From NCBI GenBank assembly GCA_020634245.1, contig JACKCC010000013.1:1-64000 (forward strand): 64,000 nt of DNA. The letters are read 5' to 3'. The stretch's first letter is position 1. The number at the start of each line of letters is the position of its first letter. Both the position numbers and the translations under genes were made by a program. Origin of the DNA: Ardenticatenaceae bacterium. GTDB taxonomy: Bacteria; Chloroflexota; Anaerolineae; Promineifilales; Promineifilaceae. Below are positions 25,879 through 34,086 of the stretch, piece by piece. The notes beneath the pieces are model-generated. The model searched no databases and was not told the DNA's origin. It saw only the letters and a program-made list of their open reading frames with translations.

Positions 25879-26214
25879 TTACGGCCGTATCACCCGATCG
25901 GCCGTAGCCATGAGCTGCACCGTACCATCCATGCCGCCGATTTCGCCAATTTGCAGCAAATGGCTCCGATTGTGATGATCCAGGCAGGTGCCGCAGGTAG
26001 CGATGCGTGCTCCTTTGGCTTCCAGCTTGCGCAAACTCTCCAGCACCGGGCCGTCAGGCGTTGTTGTCAGAAAGATGCCGTTGTTAACACAGCCAACGAC
26101 ATCAATCTGTACGTCCGATGCCGCCAGTTTCTCCAAAAAGATGATCAGCAGCTTGCGCCCTAATTCGGGATCACCTTCGCCCATTTTGTCGGAACTCAGA
26201 TATAAAAAATTCAT
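25879..26214 (-). CDS. DsrE/YedF-like sulfur relay protein
   Basis: A 111-residue protein with the DsrE fold. 'KLEAKGARIATCGTCLDHHN' carries the CGTC(L) motif with two cysteines, as in the C-terminal domain of the selenium-metabolism-associated protein YedF. The N-terminal TusA-like domain of YedF is absent; only the DsrE half is present, at normal length for a stand-alone domain. A role in sulfur or selenium transfer is inferred, since no TusA, SelD or selenocysteine gene is in the window. It lies 86 bp after the ECF ATPase gene on the same strand and may be the last gene of that transcript, although its leader sequence is separate. Confidence 0.75.
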   Translation of the reverse strand: MNFLYLSSDKMGEGDPELGRKLLIIFLEKLAASDVQIDVVGCVNNGIFLTTTPDGPVLESLRKLEAKGARIATCGTCLDHHNRSHLLQIGEIGGMDGTVQLMATADRVIRP

Positions 26215-26299
26215 AGCTCATTCTCCTTTGAAAATAATCCACAGATTACACAGGTTTTCATTTGTGGTGGTGTACCACGATCAAAAAATCTACTGTTCA

Positions 26300-27118
26300 T
26301 CAACTTTTTCGGTTACGGCCGTTTCCACGCCACACTTCCAAGAAATCAGGAATGGTCCAGACAGTTTGCGGCAGCGTGAGTCCCTGGGCCAGCCGGGTGA
26401 TCGCCGGGGGTTCGACGTGAGTTTGTTGGAGTACTGCCGTTTCCCCCACCACTTCCGCCGTCAACCCATCGCGCAGCACCTGGCCCGCGTGCATCACCAC
26501 CAGCCGCGCAAAATGTGCGGCCACAAATTCCATATCATGGCTGATGGCGATGACCGTTTTGCCGCACTGCCGCCAATCGGCCAGCAACTGCGCCAACAAT
26601 ACCTGGAAACGAGCATCTTGTCCCGTCGTCGGCTCATCCAACACGAGAATCGGCGTGTCCATCGCCAGTACGGCGGCCAGTGCCACTCGCTTACGCCAGG
26701 CCAGGCTCAGATCATACGGATTTTCCTGGGCAACGGCCGTTAACTCCAGACTGGCCAACGCTTCAGCCACCAGGGTTTCCACCTGCTGCGGCGCAAAGCC
26801 CAGATTGCGCGGGCCAAAGGCCACTTCGGCGGCCACCGTACGTTGGAACAACTGCTCATCGGGATGTTGGAACAGGTAGCCAACACGCCGTGCCATCTGT
26901 GCCACGCTGTGATCGTCGGTTGCCCAATCGCCAATTGTGACCCGGCCACGCGACGGCCGTAACAACCCATTCAGATGCTTGGCCATCGTCGTTTTGCCGG
27001 AGCCGTTTTGGCCCACGATGGCCACCTGCTCCCCAGCCGCCACCCGCAGCGACACGTCAGCCAGGGCATTGACGCCATTGGGGTAGCGGTACTGAATCTG
27101 GTCAATCAAAATCTCCAT
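26300..27118 (-). CDS. ECF transporter ATPase, EcfA-type
   Basis: A 272-residue ABC ATPase with Walker A GQNGSGKTT, Q-loop LFQHPDEQLF (the ECF signature 'xFQNPDxQ' type), a degenerate signature loop 'DLSLAWRKRVALAAVLAMD' and Walker B LVLDEPTTGQD, then the switch His in ISHDMEFV. The C-motif is LAWRK instead of LSGGQ, so this may be the less active partner. It pairs with the second ATPase at 27128 and the T component at 27955, giving an energy-coupling factor module for vitamin or metal uptake. It is separated by 9 bp from the neighbouring ATPase gene. Confidence 0.9.
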   Translation of the reverse strand: MEILIDQIQYRYPNGVNALADVSLRVAAGEQVAIVGQNGSGKTTMAKHLNGLLRPSRGRVTIGDWATDDHSVAQMARRVGYLFQHPDEQLFQRTVAAEVAFGPRNLGFAPQQVETLVAEALASLELTAVAQENPYDLSLAWRKRVALAAVLAMDTPILVLDEPTTGQDARFQVLLAQLLADWRQCGKTVIAISHDMEFVAAHFARLVVMHAGQVLRDGLTAEVVGETAVLQQTHVEPPAITRLAQGLTLPQTVWTIPDFLEVWRGNGRNRKS

Positions 27119-27127
27119 AAAACAGCT

Positions 27128-27982
27128 CTACTTTCTTTTTTGTGCCAAGAATCCGGCAATAGCAGCAGCGAGGGTGATGGGCAACGGCCGTTCCTCTCTC
27201 CACATCCCATCATGGCGCGCCAGCCGGGCCGCCTCCGTAAATGGCAGCGGGGCAATGCCCCACTCGGCCAGTTCCGGCCGAGTCAGCACCGCCTGCGGCG
27301 TGCCTTGCAAGGCCAATTTGCCTTCGTGCAGCAGCAGTATCCGGTCGGCGTAAGCAGCAGCCCATTCCAATTTGTGCGTCGCCATAACCAAAGTTAATCC
27401 ACTGCGGCTGAGCCGTTGCAGCGCGGCAAACAATTCCCGGCTGCCCATCGGATCGAGCTGTGCCGTCGGTTCGTCTAACACCAGCAGGCGCGGTCGCATG
27501 GCCAGCATCGCCGCCAGTGCTACCCGCTGCTGCTGTCCTCCGGAAAGTGTTTGCGGATGGCGGTCGGCCAGATCAGATGTGCCGGTGGTGGCCAATGCTT
27601 CGTCAATTCGGGTTTGCATCTCGGCGCGAGGAATGCCCAGGTTTTCCAGGCCAAAGCCCACTTCACCCACGACCGTATCGCGCACACCCGACATCTGCGT
27701 GGCCGGGTTTTGGAAGACGAGACCGGCCTGTGTTACCAGTTTGGCTAACGGCCGTTCCCGTGTTTCTATCCCGTCCAACTGCACGCTGCCGCTCATCTGC
27801 CCATGAAAAAAGTGGGGGACGTAGCCGGTCAGCGCATAACAGAGCGTCGATTTGCCAACATCGTTGGCCCCGATGACCGCCACAAACTCGCCCGGTTCCA
27901 CAACAAGATTAATGCCTTGCAAGGCAGGAACGGCCGTTTGCGGATACCGGTACGTCAGCTCAGTGATGCGAACAAGCGCCAT
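27128..27982 (-). CDS. ECF transporter ATPase, second EcfA-type subunit
   Basis: The start at 27982 (MALVRITELT) is chosen; the frame runs 12 codons further upstream into the T-component gene, but those residues do not look like an ABC N-terminus. 284 residues, with Walker A GANDVGKST, Q-loop FQNPATQMSG, an intact signature TLSGGQQQRVALAA and Walker B LLVLDEPTAQLD, and the His switch ATHKLEWA. With its intact C-motif it complements the atypical partner at 26300. It overlaps the EcfT gene by 28 bp, so the two are translationally linked. Confidence 0.9.
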   Translation of the reverse strand: MALVRITELTYRYPQTAVPALQGINLVVEPGEFVAVIGANDVGKSTLCYALTGYVPHFFHGQMSGSVQLDGIETRERPLAKLVTQAGLVFQNPATQMSGVRDTVVGEVGFGLENLGIPRAEMQTRIDEALATTGTSDLADRHPQTLSGGQQQRVALAAMLAMRPRLLVLDEPTAQLDPMGSRELFAALQRLSRSGLTLVMATHKLEWAAAYADRILLLHEGKLALQGTPQAVLTRPELAEWGIAPLPFTEAARLARHDGMWREERPLPITLAAAIAGFLAQKRK

Positions 27983-28734
27983 AATCGCCATCCAATTAAC
28001 AAAACCACACTTAACCACAGCCCCATTCGCAGCCCGCGCTGGCCAGGCGAATCGGGTAAGATATGCAGCACACTCTTGGGGCCGCGCACGCGGAAGGCCC
28101 GCGCTTCCAAAGCAATTGCCCGTTCTTCACTATCCACCAACGCGCCAAGCACCAGCGGGGCCAGCAACGGCAGCAGCGCCCGCGCCCGCCGCCACAACGC
28201 CCCCTCCGTCTCCAGCCCACGCGCCTGCTGCGCCTGCATGATCGCTTTGGCCTTCGCCTGCATCTGCGGCAAAATGTAAAGCGTGCTGCTGATGATGTAG
28301 GCCAATGCCGGGGACAATCCCCGCTGCGTCAGCGCCGTCAGTAAGTCGCCTGGATGGGTTGTCAGCAGCAGCAGCAATGCCACCCCAACGATAGCCGCCA
28401 AGCGACTGCTGAGCAAAAAAGCATAGGCAACGCCTTCCCGTGTCAGCGTAAATCGCCAAACGGTGAACAGCGGCGTCTGCCCATTGGGATTGAAAAAGCC
28501 GTGGATCACAAACAGCATGATGATGAGCGGCAGGAGGACACGGCCGTTACGCCCCAACCAAACACGTCCCACACCACCCCACACTGCCAGGAGCAGCACC
28601 ACCAGAAACAATGCTATTGGAAGCCAGTAACCGGGCACGAGCAGCGCCGCAGCCAGCACAACCAGCAGCAGCGTCAACTTCGTCAATGGATGCACCCGGT
28701 GCAGCGGCCCGTCGGTAGACAGATAAAGGGTCAT
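27955..28734 (-). CDS. ECF transporter transmembrane T component
   Basis: The start at 28734 (MTLYLSTDGPLHRVHPLTKL) fits the family N-terminus 'hRLhPlTKL'; 259 residues. Five to six membrane helices and the Ala-Arg-Gly coupling motif AQQARGLETEG (about residue 160) are the hallmarks of EcfT, which connects the S component to the two ATPases. A second ARG-like motif is in 'LEARAFRVRGPK' (about 230). The gene is in the operon PPC-S-T-A-A, so this is a dedicated rather than a shared ECF module. Confidence 0.9.
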   Translation of the reverse strand: MTLYLSTDGPLHRVHPLTKLTLLLVVLAAALLVPGYWLPIALFLVVLLLAVWGGVGRVWLGRNGRVLLPLIIMLFVIHGFFNPNGQTPLFTVWRFTLTREGVAYAFLLSSRLAAIVGVALLLLLTTHPGDLLTALTQRGLSPALAYIISSTLYILPQMQAKAKAIMQAQQARGLETEGALWRRARALLPLLAPLVLGALVDSEERAIALEARAFRVRGPKSVLHILPDSPGQRGLRMGLWLSVVLLIGWRLWRLFASLS

Positions 28735-28799
28735 TACAACATCCAGTGAGATTGGACCATTTCCTTCACAAAAATGATCCAATCTATAACCGAATCTTT

Positions 28800-29399
28800 C
28801 TAATCACCGACAACGGCCGTTGCGCGTGGGAAACGGGCCACAAATCGTTTGGACAATGCTTTGACGATGGCCCAGGCGAGAACGGCCGTAACGATTTTAT
28901 CCAGCAAATTCGACGTTATGACGGTGATGATCACCGAGCTAAACAAATCACGCCCCACAGCTAAGAGGTAAGCCGTCACAAAATCTGCGCCGCTGCCAGT
29001 GACGCCGCCAAACATGTAAACACGAATCGGTACGGCCACAAACGACAGAGCAACGGCAATAATCGCCCCGCTGATAATGGCCTGCCACCATTGGCGGAAC
29101 AGCCCGGCGCGGGCCAGCAGCCCGGCGACCAGACCAATCACCAGGGCAACTGGCGCAAACGCCGCCGCCACCGGGTCACTAATCAGCCCCCAGATGAGGT
29201 TGGTCAACAGCCCGGTGAGCGCGCCTACCCACGGTCCCGCCAGCAGGGCAATCAGCACCGTACCAATGGAATCGAGGAAGATTGGCAAATTGAGTGTGCT
29301 CACAAATTGCCCCACGACGATGTTCAGCGCAATCGCCACCGGTATGAGTACCAGCGTCATCGTGGAAAAATCCTGTTGTAAACGGTCTTTGAAATTCAT
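28800..29399 (-). CDS. ECF transporter substrate-binding S component
   Basis: The start at 29399 (MNFKDRLQQDF) follows AGGAGAAAAAAG; 199 residues, about six membrane segments. The central 'FLDSIGTVLIALLAGPWVGALTGLLTNL' with small residues in helix 1-3 is typical of S components of the group with conserved 'GPWxGALTGLxTNxIWG'. The bound substrate cannot be read from sequence. The first gene of the operon is a PPC-domain protein preceded by an attenuator-like leader, so a small-molecule ligand probably controls expression; whether it is the same as the transported one is unknown. Confidence 0.85.
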   Translation of the reverse strand: MNFKDRLQQDFSTMTLVLIPVAIALNIVVGQFVSTLNLPIFLDSIGTVLIALLAGPWVGALTGLLTNLIWGLISDPVAAAFAPVALVIGLVAGLLARAGLFRQWWQAIISGAIIAVALSFVAVPIRVYMFGGVTGSGADFVTAYLLAVGRDLFSSVIITVITSNLLDKIVTAVLAWAIVKALSKRFVARFPRATAVVGD

Positions 29400-29453
29400 C
29401 TTTTTTCTCCTGTTAATGAAAATTTTTAGGCGCAAAGTGCGCCGGGTAAACGA

Positions 29454-29858
29454 TTAATTGGTTTCAGATGCAGCGATATACAGCTCGTCGTAGCCGGTGG
29501 CAGCATCGGGCAGGCGCAGGAAGCGCACGCCGGGTAGTACACCTAGGACAATTTCGGCTGTGGTGTAGATGTGACAGCCTTCGAGCAGATGGCCTCCGAT
29601 GGTACGGCCGTTGCCATCCGACAGCGCAATGTGATAATGCGACCCATACTGGGAGAGCGTGCCGGTGAGGGCTACAATCTCAAACTTGTCGTCCAGTTCT
29701 GTGCCTTCGGGCTGATTGGCATAACGCAGCACGGCACGGCGCAGGCTGCCGACGCAGGTCAAAACGCAAGCCGCTTCCACAGCGTGCGCTGCTGCCCAGT
29801 TGTCCAGCTCAACTTTCAAATCTTGATGCGGGTGTAATCGTAGGGAATGGATTTCCAT
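29454..29858 (-). CDS. PPC (DUF296) domain protein
   Basis: A 134-residue single-domain PPC protein ('CVLTCVGSLRRAVLRYANQ', 'VALTGTLSQYGSHYHIALSDGNGRTIGGHLLEGC'). The GxHxHxxxS-type HYHIALSD and the GGHLLEGC loop are conserved in stand-alone bacterial PPC proteins that form trimers and bind a metal or nucleotide. The position as first gene of an ECF operon suggests a role linked to the transported compound rather than in DNA binding, although plant PPC proteins use this fold next to AT-hook DNA-binding motifs. The ribosome binding site AAGGAGG is 7-8 bp from the start. Confidence 0.85.
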   Translation of the reverse strand: MEIHSLRLHPHQDLKVELDNWAAAHAVEAACVLTCVGSLRRAVLRYANQPEGTELDDKFEIVALTGTLSQYGSHYHIALSDGNGRTIGGHLLEGCHIYTTAEIVLGVLPGVRFLRLPDAATGYDELYIAASETN

Positions 29859-29889
29859 TCTGCCTCCTTGAGGTTGGAGGCAGGCAACA

Positions 29890-29921
29890 AAAAACCGCTG
29901 CCAACATTAGCTGACAGCGGT
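29890..29921 (-). terminator. Attenuator-like intrinsic terminator in the PPC-ECF leader
   Basis: On the minus strand, a 10-bp stem (ACCGCTGTCA with TGGCAGCGGT, one G-U pair) followed by TTTTTT. It lies 32 bp before the PPC start codon, so it is inside the 5' leader of the operon and would abort transcription unless an alternative fold prevents it. Confidence 0.8.
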
Positions 29922-30050
29922 CGCAAATGGCATCCAGAAGGGGGCTAGGAACGCAAGGTGAACCGGAAGCAGCCAACGCGGCTTAGCCAAAGGCGTCGAC
30001 CGACGCCTACGTGCCTGCCTCAGGTAAAATTGGTTTGCAAAAACTTTCTC
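29922..30050 (-). promoter_or_regulatory. Putative structured leader (riboswitch candidate) of the PPC-ECF operon
   Basis: Upstream of the attenuator lie about 125 nt with a strong AGGCGTC/GACGCCT hairpin, a GGCTAAGCC element and further pairing potential (GGTTCACCTTGCG, TAGCCCC). A TATGAT -10-like box is at 30054-30059. No known riboswitch core (TPP, cobalamin, FMN, preQ1, THF, Moco) could be matched by eye, so it is listed as an unassigned leader. Confidence 0.55.
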
Positions 30051-30084
30051 AAAATCATAATTACCCTGTCATTTTCTTTACCGG

Positions 30085-30160
30085 CCCAAAGTATAAACGC
30101 AGATCGGGTTACGTACAAAATTTTGTTTGTCAGCCAAAAGTATAAACGCAAGTTGGATTG
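30085..30160. repeat. Two direct copies of an AAGTATAAACGCA motif
   Basis: CCAAAGTATAAACGCAG at 30086 and CCAAAAGTATAAACGCAAG at 30134, about 49 bp apart, in the spacer between the CcmC-like gene and the ECF leader. Their function is unknown; they may be paired regulator sites. Confidence 0.45.
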
Positions 30161-30256
30161 ATACAAGGTTTGCCTGGTATCTGTGACCCAAAGTCCAAAT
30201 ACCGTCTGAAAATAGCTGACAATTGGTTATTGGCTGTTAACAATTAGCGGTAACTA

Positions 30257-30859
30257 TTAATTTTTCGGCCGCCAATACCACACAGCCCAGATGCTAATCA
30301 TCACCGCCAATAGAAAAACGCCGTAAAAAGCGTACTGGATGCCCATTGAAGACGACGTGCGGGCCGGGTTTTCTGGGTGCATGACCATCGGTGCGGCGGG
30401 CAGTGTGAGGATGGCAAAAACGGCCAGTCCGGCAGCCAGTAACCCCTGCACGCGCCGCCAGGGGAGCCAACTGTTGAGCACCAGGACGATGATGGCTACG
30501 GCCGTTACCGAGAAAACGGCCGTATTGCGCGGCTCCTGCCAGAAAACGGCTCCCCAATTTACCTGCTCGGCCACTAAACTGACGATAACACTGACCACAA
30601 ACACCACCAGCGACACCAGCCCGATAATGTGCAGCCAGTCGGCCAGCTTTTTGTTGTTGGTGACGGCCGTAACCAGTCCCAGCAGCCCATTCACCACAAA
30701 ACCCAGCATCCCCGCCCAAATCAGCCCCACATGGACGTAAACGATCTTAATCCCCTGCCCCAACGACCGCTCCACTGGCGCCCGCCAGACGAGCAGTGCC
30801 ATGAGCAACAACAAAGCAAGAGGGATAATCCAAATTTGTGTCAATTTTTTCGTTAGCAT
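30257..30859 (-). CDS. CcmC/CcsA-like cytochrome c assembly membrane protein (divergent)
   Basis: A 200-residue protein with six membrane helices. 'IKIVYVHVGLIWAGMLGF' and 'VNWGAVFWQEPRNTAV' resemble the conserved haem-handling segments of CcmC ('YIHVPsAW', 'WGxxWxWDxR'), with the tryptophan-rich motif partly degenerate and the second conserved His replaced by 'MHPENPARTSSSMG'. Haem export or assembly is inferred. A lipoprotein gene precedes it by 12 bp on the same strand. The cytochrome-c-domain protein at 36727 could be a client, but they are not adjacent. Confidence 0.65.
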   Translation of the reverse strand: MLTKKLTQIWIIPLALLLLMALLVWRAPVERSLGQGIKIVYVHVGLIWAGMLGFVVNGLLGLVTAVTNNKKLADWLHIIGLVSLVVFVVSVIVSLVAEQVNWGAVFWQEPRNTAVFSVTAVAIIVLVLNSWLPWRRVQGLLAAGLAVFAILTLPAAPMVMHPENPARTSSSMGIQYAFYGVFLLAVMISIWAVWYWRPKN

Positions 30860-30871
30860 TTCTTGTCCGGT

Positions 30872-32356
30872 TTAATTATTGTCTTCATCCAGGGTAAATT
30901 GATTGCCGTCCCAACTATAGAGGAGATCATCAAAGGCCAATTCATGGTAACAAACCACTTCTGTTCCCGACACAAAAAATGGCTCTCCATAAGTCTTACA
31001 TGTTGACCGGTCTGTTTGATAATCAAGAACACCAGCCATAATTTCCAATTGGCCGTCACCATCAACATCTTCGAGGCGTACACCATACAGATCAGACCGA
31101 ATGATGTCGCCAGAAATGTCAGCAATTTGCATCGCTACGCCAGCATCCCATTGATAAGCAAGAAGTCGTTGTGTGTCAAAAACTTGCGCAATTACAACCA
31201 CTTCTTTTTGACCATCGCCCGTCAAATCTACCCACTCGACTGTTGAAAAATCACGGTAACAATTAAATGGTTCACCTAAAATCATACCATTGACATACAA
31301 AGCACAATCATAGCTTGGACGATAGAAATCTTCACTGTTCAGGTCTGTAGTAAGGGTCAAATCAGCATTTAGAGTAGCTACATTTGGACCATCTGTTGAG
31401 TTCAAAACAGCCTTAGATACGATAGTTTCCGGCAATGATAATACTTGCTCATCAGATTGTTCGAAAATATCCCCGTTCCAGGTATATACTTGCAATGTAG
31501 AAGTGTATACACGTAAATCGGCAAACGGATCATCTTCAAATCCAGGGCCTATTTCAGGCGCGTTAAATGATTCCGTTGTAATTCTTATTTCAGGTTTATT
31601 GTCATCGTTCGAAGTTCGTACAATAATCGTGGATGTTAATCCAATCGCATTAAATCTTCGAGTTTGGGCTACAATTTCATTCCAAACCACACTACATGAT
31701 TCTTGACAATGAATCACGTAACGCATCCATGTATCTTTAAAGTAACCTGTACCGCCAAAATCACCCTTAAAATCAAAGATTACTTCAGGTATATTGTCCC
31801 CTGTCCAATCTTCAAAAGAAACTCGTTGATAAGGAAAGTATTTGGCATAACCCATGACTACAAATGGTTTGATATAATGATCCCTCACCCACAGGAAAAT
31901 TGCCATGATCCCTTGACCCCACCAAGATGGATGCAAATCAGATAAAATCAAATCCACTTCACCATCGCCATTTACATCTTGATAAAAAATATCAGTTGTT
32001 TCAGATAAATTTGCTTGCTCAAAATTTACCTGCTCAAAGTACCAAGCAATAACATCAGATTGGTCACCAATTGGATCACTCGGGTAAAAAACATCTACGG
32101 AAGTTGTAATCAAATACGCTTGCAACTCTTCAAGTGTTGGGTGGCGAGTCGTAAGGGGATTTTGCATAACTTCAGTCAGTGTGGGTGAGGATGCAATCGC
32201 TGGGGGAATGGTTGAGGTGGGAATACTGGTTGGAACAAGAAAGGGAGTGGCAACCTCGGCCTTAATTGTAGACAAAACCGGAGCGAAGTTATTTTCCTTT
32301 TCTTTGATGCAGGCACTTATTAAAATAATGGCCAAAAGGATGAGTAAATTTCGCAT
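30872..32356 (-). CDS. Lipoprotein with FG-GAP/VCBS-like repeats
   Basis: A 494-residue protein with a lipoprotein signal peptide ('LLILLAIILISAC', lipobox ISAC, Cys16). A Thr/Pro-rich linker follows and then repeated 'DVNGDGEVDLIL', 'DLTGDGQKEVVV' and 'DVDGDGQLEIMAG' loops, the calcium-binding DxDxDG motif of FG-GAP beta-propellers. The gene is more AT-rich than its neighbours and contains none of the ACGGCCGT palindromes frequent around it, which may mark it as acquired. Ribosome binding site GAGGGGGAATA. Function unknown; an outer-surface binding protein is inferred. Confidence 0.75.
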   Translation of the reverse strand: MRNLLILLAIILISACIKEKENNFAPVLSTIKAEVATPFLVPTSIPTSTIPPAIASSPTLTEVMQNPLTTRHPTLEELQAYLITTSVDVFYPSDPIGDQSDVIAWYFEQVNFEQANLSETTDIFYQDVNGDGEVDLILSDLHPSWWGQGIMAIFLWVRDHYIKPFVVMGYAKYFPYQRVSFEDWTGDNIPEVIFDFKGDFGGTGYFKDTWMRYVIHCQESCSVVWNEIVAQTRRFNAIGLTSTIIVRTSNDDNKPEIRITTESFNAPEIGPGFEDDPFADLRVYTSTLQVYTWNGDIFEQSDEQVLSLPETIVSKAVLNSTDGPNVATLNADLTLTTDLNSEDFYRPSYDCALYVNGMILGEPFNCYRDFSTVEWVDLTGDGQKEVVVIAQVFDTQRLLAYQWDAGVAMQIADISGDIIRSDLYGVRLEDVDGDGQLEIMAGVLDYQTDRSTCKTYGEPFFVSGTEVVCYHELAFDDLLYSWDGNQFTLDEDNN

Positions 32357-32392
32357 TATTCCCCCTCAAAAAATTCACTCGGCTTCATTCGA

Positions 32393-32508
32393 TTACTGCG
32401 GATATTTTGCAATGTACTTTACTCCAGCAATATCCTTAAAATCCACATCTTGCGTTCATTGTCGTTTGCAAAATGCGACAGCCAGCCTGAAGAATCTACG
32501 GCGTTCAT
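32393..32508 (-). pseudogene. VapC-type PIN toxin remnant with internal deletion
   Basis: The ATG at 32508 overlaps the antitoxin stop (ATGA). It begins MNAVDSSGWLSHFANDNER, the usual N-terminus of PIN toxins with the first catalytic Asp. After 19 codons it continues in another frame as QDVDFKDIAGVKYIAKYPQ, which resembles the C-terminal PIN strand ('TqDxdFxxipGVkyi'). In frame it stops after 29 codons. The middle of the domain, with the other acidic residues, is missing, so the toxin is dead. The likely cause is a deletion of about 250-300 bp. Confidence 0.8.
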
Positions 32509-32717
32509 AGTTCCCGATCTGTCTTATCTCGCTGTGGATCAGTGGTGATGCCCTCAAACATCCCTTGTGCTAGCTCGATGGGTGGCACAATAACGACGCG
32601 TAATGTTTCATGATAAGGGATGAACATGATTTTCTTCCCAGGCTTTAGATCGAACTGTTCTCGTATTGCCCGAGGAATAACGACCTGGTATCTGGATGAA
32701 ATCGTTACCGGATTCAT
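32505..32717 (-). CDS. AbrB/MazE-type antitoxin (VapB-like)
   Basis: A 70-residue swapped-hairpin AbrB domain ('TISSRYQVVIPRAIREQFDLKPGKKI') followed by a short acidic toxin-binding tail ('EGITTDPQRDKTDREL'). The stop overlaps the start of a deleted VapC-type gene, the usual vapBC arrangement. With no intact toxin, it would be an orphan DNA-binding regulator or a solitary antitoxin that can neutralise related toxins. Confidence 0.85.
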   Translation of the reverse strand: MNPVTISSRYQVVIPRAIREQFDLKPGKKIMFIPYHETLRVVIVPPIELAQGMFEGITTDPQRDKTDREL

Positions 32718-32760
32718 GGTTTACCTCTTTTTATCAAACACAAAAAGTAAGGCGATGGTT

Positions 32761-33729
32761 TTATAAACGGTTTACAGGATTCAACGGCCGTTTCCCACTC
32801 AACACACTTACCACATTCTGCGCCGCCATCACCGCCATCCGCCGCCGCGTTTCCGTCGTCGCGCTGCCGATGTGAGGAACCATGACCACATTCGGCCGTT
32901 CAGCCAGGCCGGGATGGGCGATTGGTTCTTCTTCATACACGTCCAGGCCGGCGCCGGCAATCAAACCCTGCGCCAACGCCTGCACCAGATCGGCTTCCTT
33001 GACGATGGGGCCGCGTGCTGTGTTGATGAAGATAGCCGACGGTTTCATCTGGCGAAATTCGTCAATTGTAAATAGATGGCGGGTTTGCGGTGTCAGCGGC
33101 GTGTGGACGGATATAAAATCACTCTGGCGCAGCAAATCGGAGAAACTGACATGCTTCACACCAAACGCTTGCTCGGCTTCTGGTTTGGGACTGCTGGCGG
33201 TGTAGAGGACGTTCATCTGGAAACCAAGGGCGGCGCGGCGGGCAACGGCCGTGCCAATCCGCCCCATTCCCACAATCCCCAACGTCTTCCCCACCAACTC
33301 TACCCCCAGATGCGGCTGGAACAATTCCCAGCCCTCAAATTTTCCGGCGCGCATGAAAGCATCAGCGGCGACAATGTGGCGGGCCGTGGCTAAAATGAGG
33401 ACAAAAGCAAGATCGGCCGTACATTCCGTCATCGCGCCGGGTGTATTGGTGACGATGATGCCCCGCTCGGTCGCCGCGGCCACGTCAATGTTGTCGTAGC
33501 CGACAGCCACGTTAGCGATGATTTTAAGATGAGGTGCAGCATTCATTACCTGAGCATCAATCCGGTCAGTCAGCAGAGAAATGATCGACTCCGCTTCTGC
33601 CACCCGCACCTGCATTTCCGGTAAACTTAACGGCGTATCATCTTCGTTGTGCCAGTAATCCAGTCCGGCTTCATCCAGCAACGCAATCGCTTCGTCAAAA
33701 ATCTTGCGGGTAATAATAATTTGGGTCAT
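32761..33729 (-). CDS. D-2-hydroxyacid dehydrogenase (glyoxylate/hydroxypyruvate reductase-like)
   Basis: A 322-residue NAD(P)-dependent enzyme. The Rossmann motif GIVGMGRIGTAVARRA lies near residues 150-165. The catalytic Arg (NTARGPIV), Glu (YEEEPIAHP) and His (PHIGSAT) are all present. 'NVAVGYDNIDVAAATERGI' and 'NTPGAMTECTADLAFVL' match the glyoxylate reductase/GyaR branch. It reduces 2-keto acids such as glyoxylate or hydroxypyruvate. The next gene is xseB 59 bp upstream; they may share a transcript without sharing a pathway. Confidence 0.9.
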   Translation of the reverse strand: MTQIIITRKIFDEAIALLDEAGLDYWHNEDDTPLSLPEMQVRVAEAESIISLLTDRIDAQVMNAAPHLKIIANVAVGYDNIDVAAATERGIIVTNTPGAMTECTADLAFVLILATARHIVAADAFMRAGKFEGWELFQPHLGVELVGKTLGIVGMGRIGTAVARRAALGFQMNVLYTASSPKPEAEQAFGVKHVSFSDLLRQSDFISVHTPLTPQTRHLFTIDEFRQMKPSAIFINTARGPIVKEADLVQALAQGLIAGAGLDVYEEEPIAHPGLAERPNVVMVPHIGSATTETRRRMAVMAAQNVVSVLSGKRPLNPVNRL

Positions 33730-33787
33730 TTTGCTCCAATAAAATAACTTACCCTGGTGATGTACAAATCACACCCGTTATCACGCA

Positions 33788-34015
33788 TCACGCCATGTCT
33801 GAAACATCCACAATTTCGCCATCGGCCGTTAACTGCTCGACGCGCAGACTGGCGTTGTCCAGCAAATTATTGCAGTAGTCGGCCAACTGCTGCCCGCGCT
33901 CAAAGAGCGCCAGCGATTCTTCCAGTGTCAGTTCGCCCGCTTCCAACCGGGAAACGATTTGCTCCAGTTCAGCCAGCGCAGTTTCAAAAGTTAAGTCTTG
34001 GGTTTCATCAGTCAT
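33788..34015 (-). CDS. xseB: Exodeoxyribonuclease VII small subunit
   Basis: Start at 34015 (MTDETQDLTF), 75 residues. The typical all-helical XseB pattern 'FETALAELEQIVSRLEAGELTLEESLALFERGQQLADYC' is present. It forms the regulatory subunit with XseA (34592). The two genes are on the same strand but separated by a NUDIX gene, an arrangement that suggests one repair operon with a rearranged order. Confidence 0.92.
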   Translation of the reverse strand: MTDETQDLTFETALAELEQIVSRLEAGELTLEESLALFERGQQLADYCNNLLDNASLRVEQLTADGEIVDVSDMA

Positions 34016-34086
34016 TATCATTTCTCCTGCGTCATCAAGTCATGCATCATGCGTCAAATGACGAATGACACAATGACGTATGACGC

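Noticed and set aside
29940..30020. tRNA or known riboswitch (cobalamin, TPP, Moco) in the ECF leader
   Set aside because: No cloverleaf with conserved T-arm GGTTCGA, and none of the known conserved riboswitch cores could be aligned.
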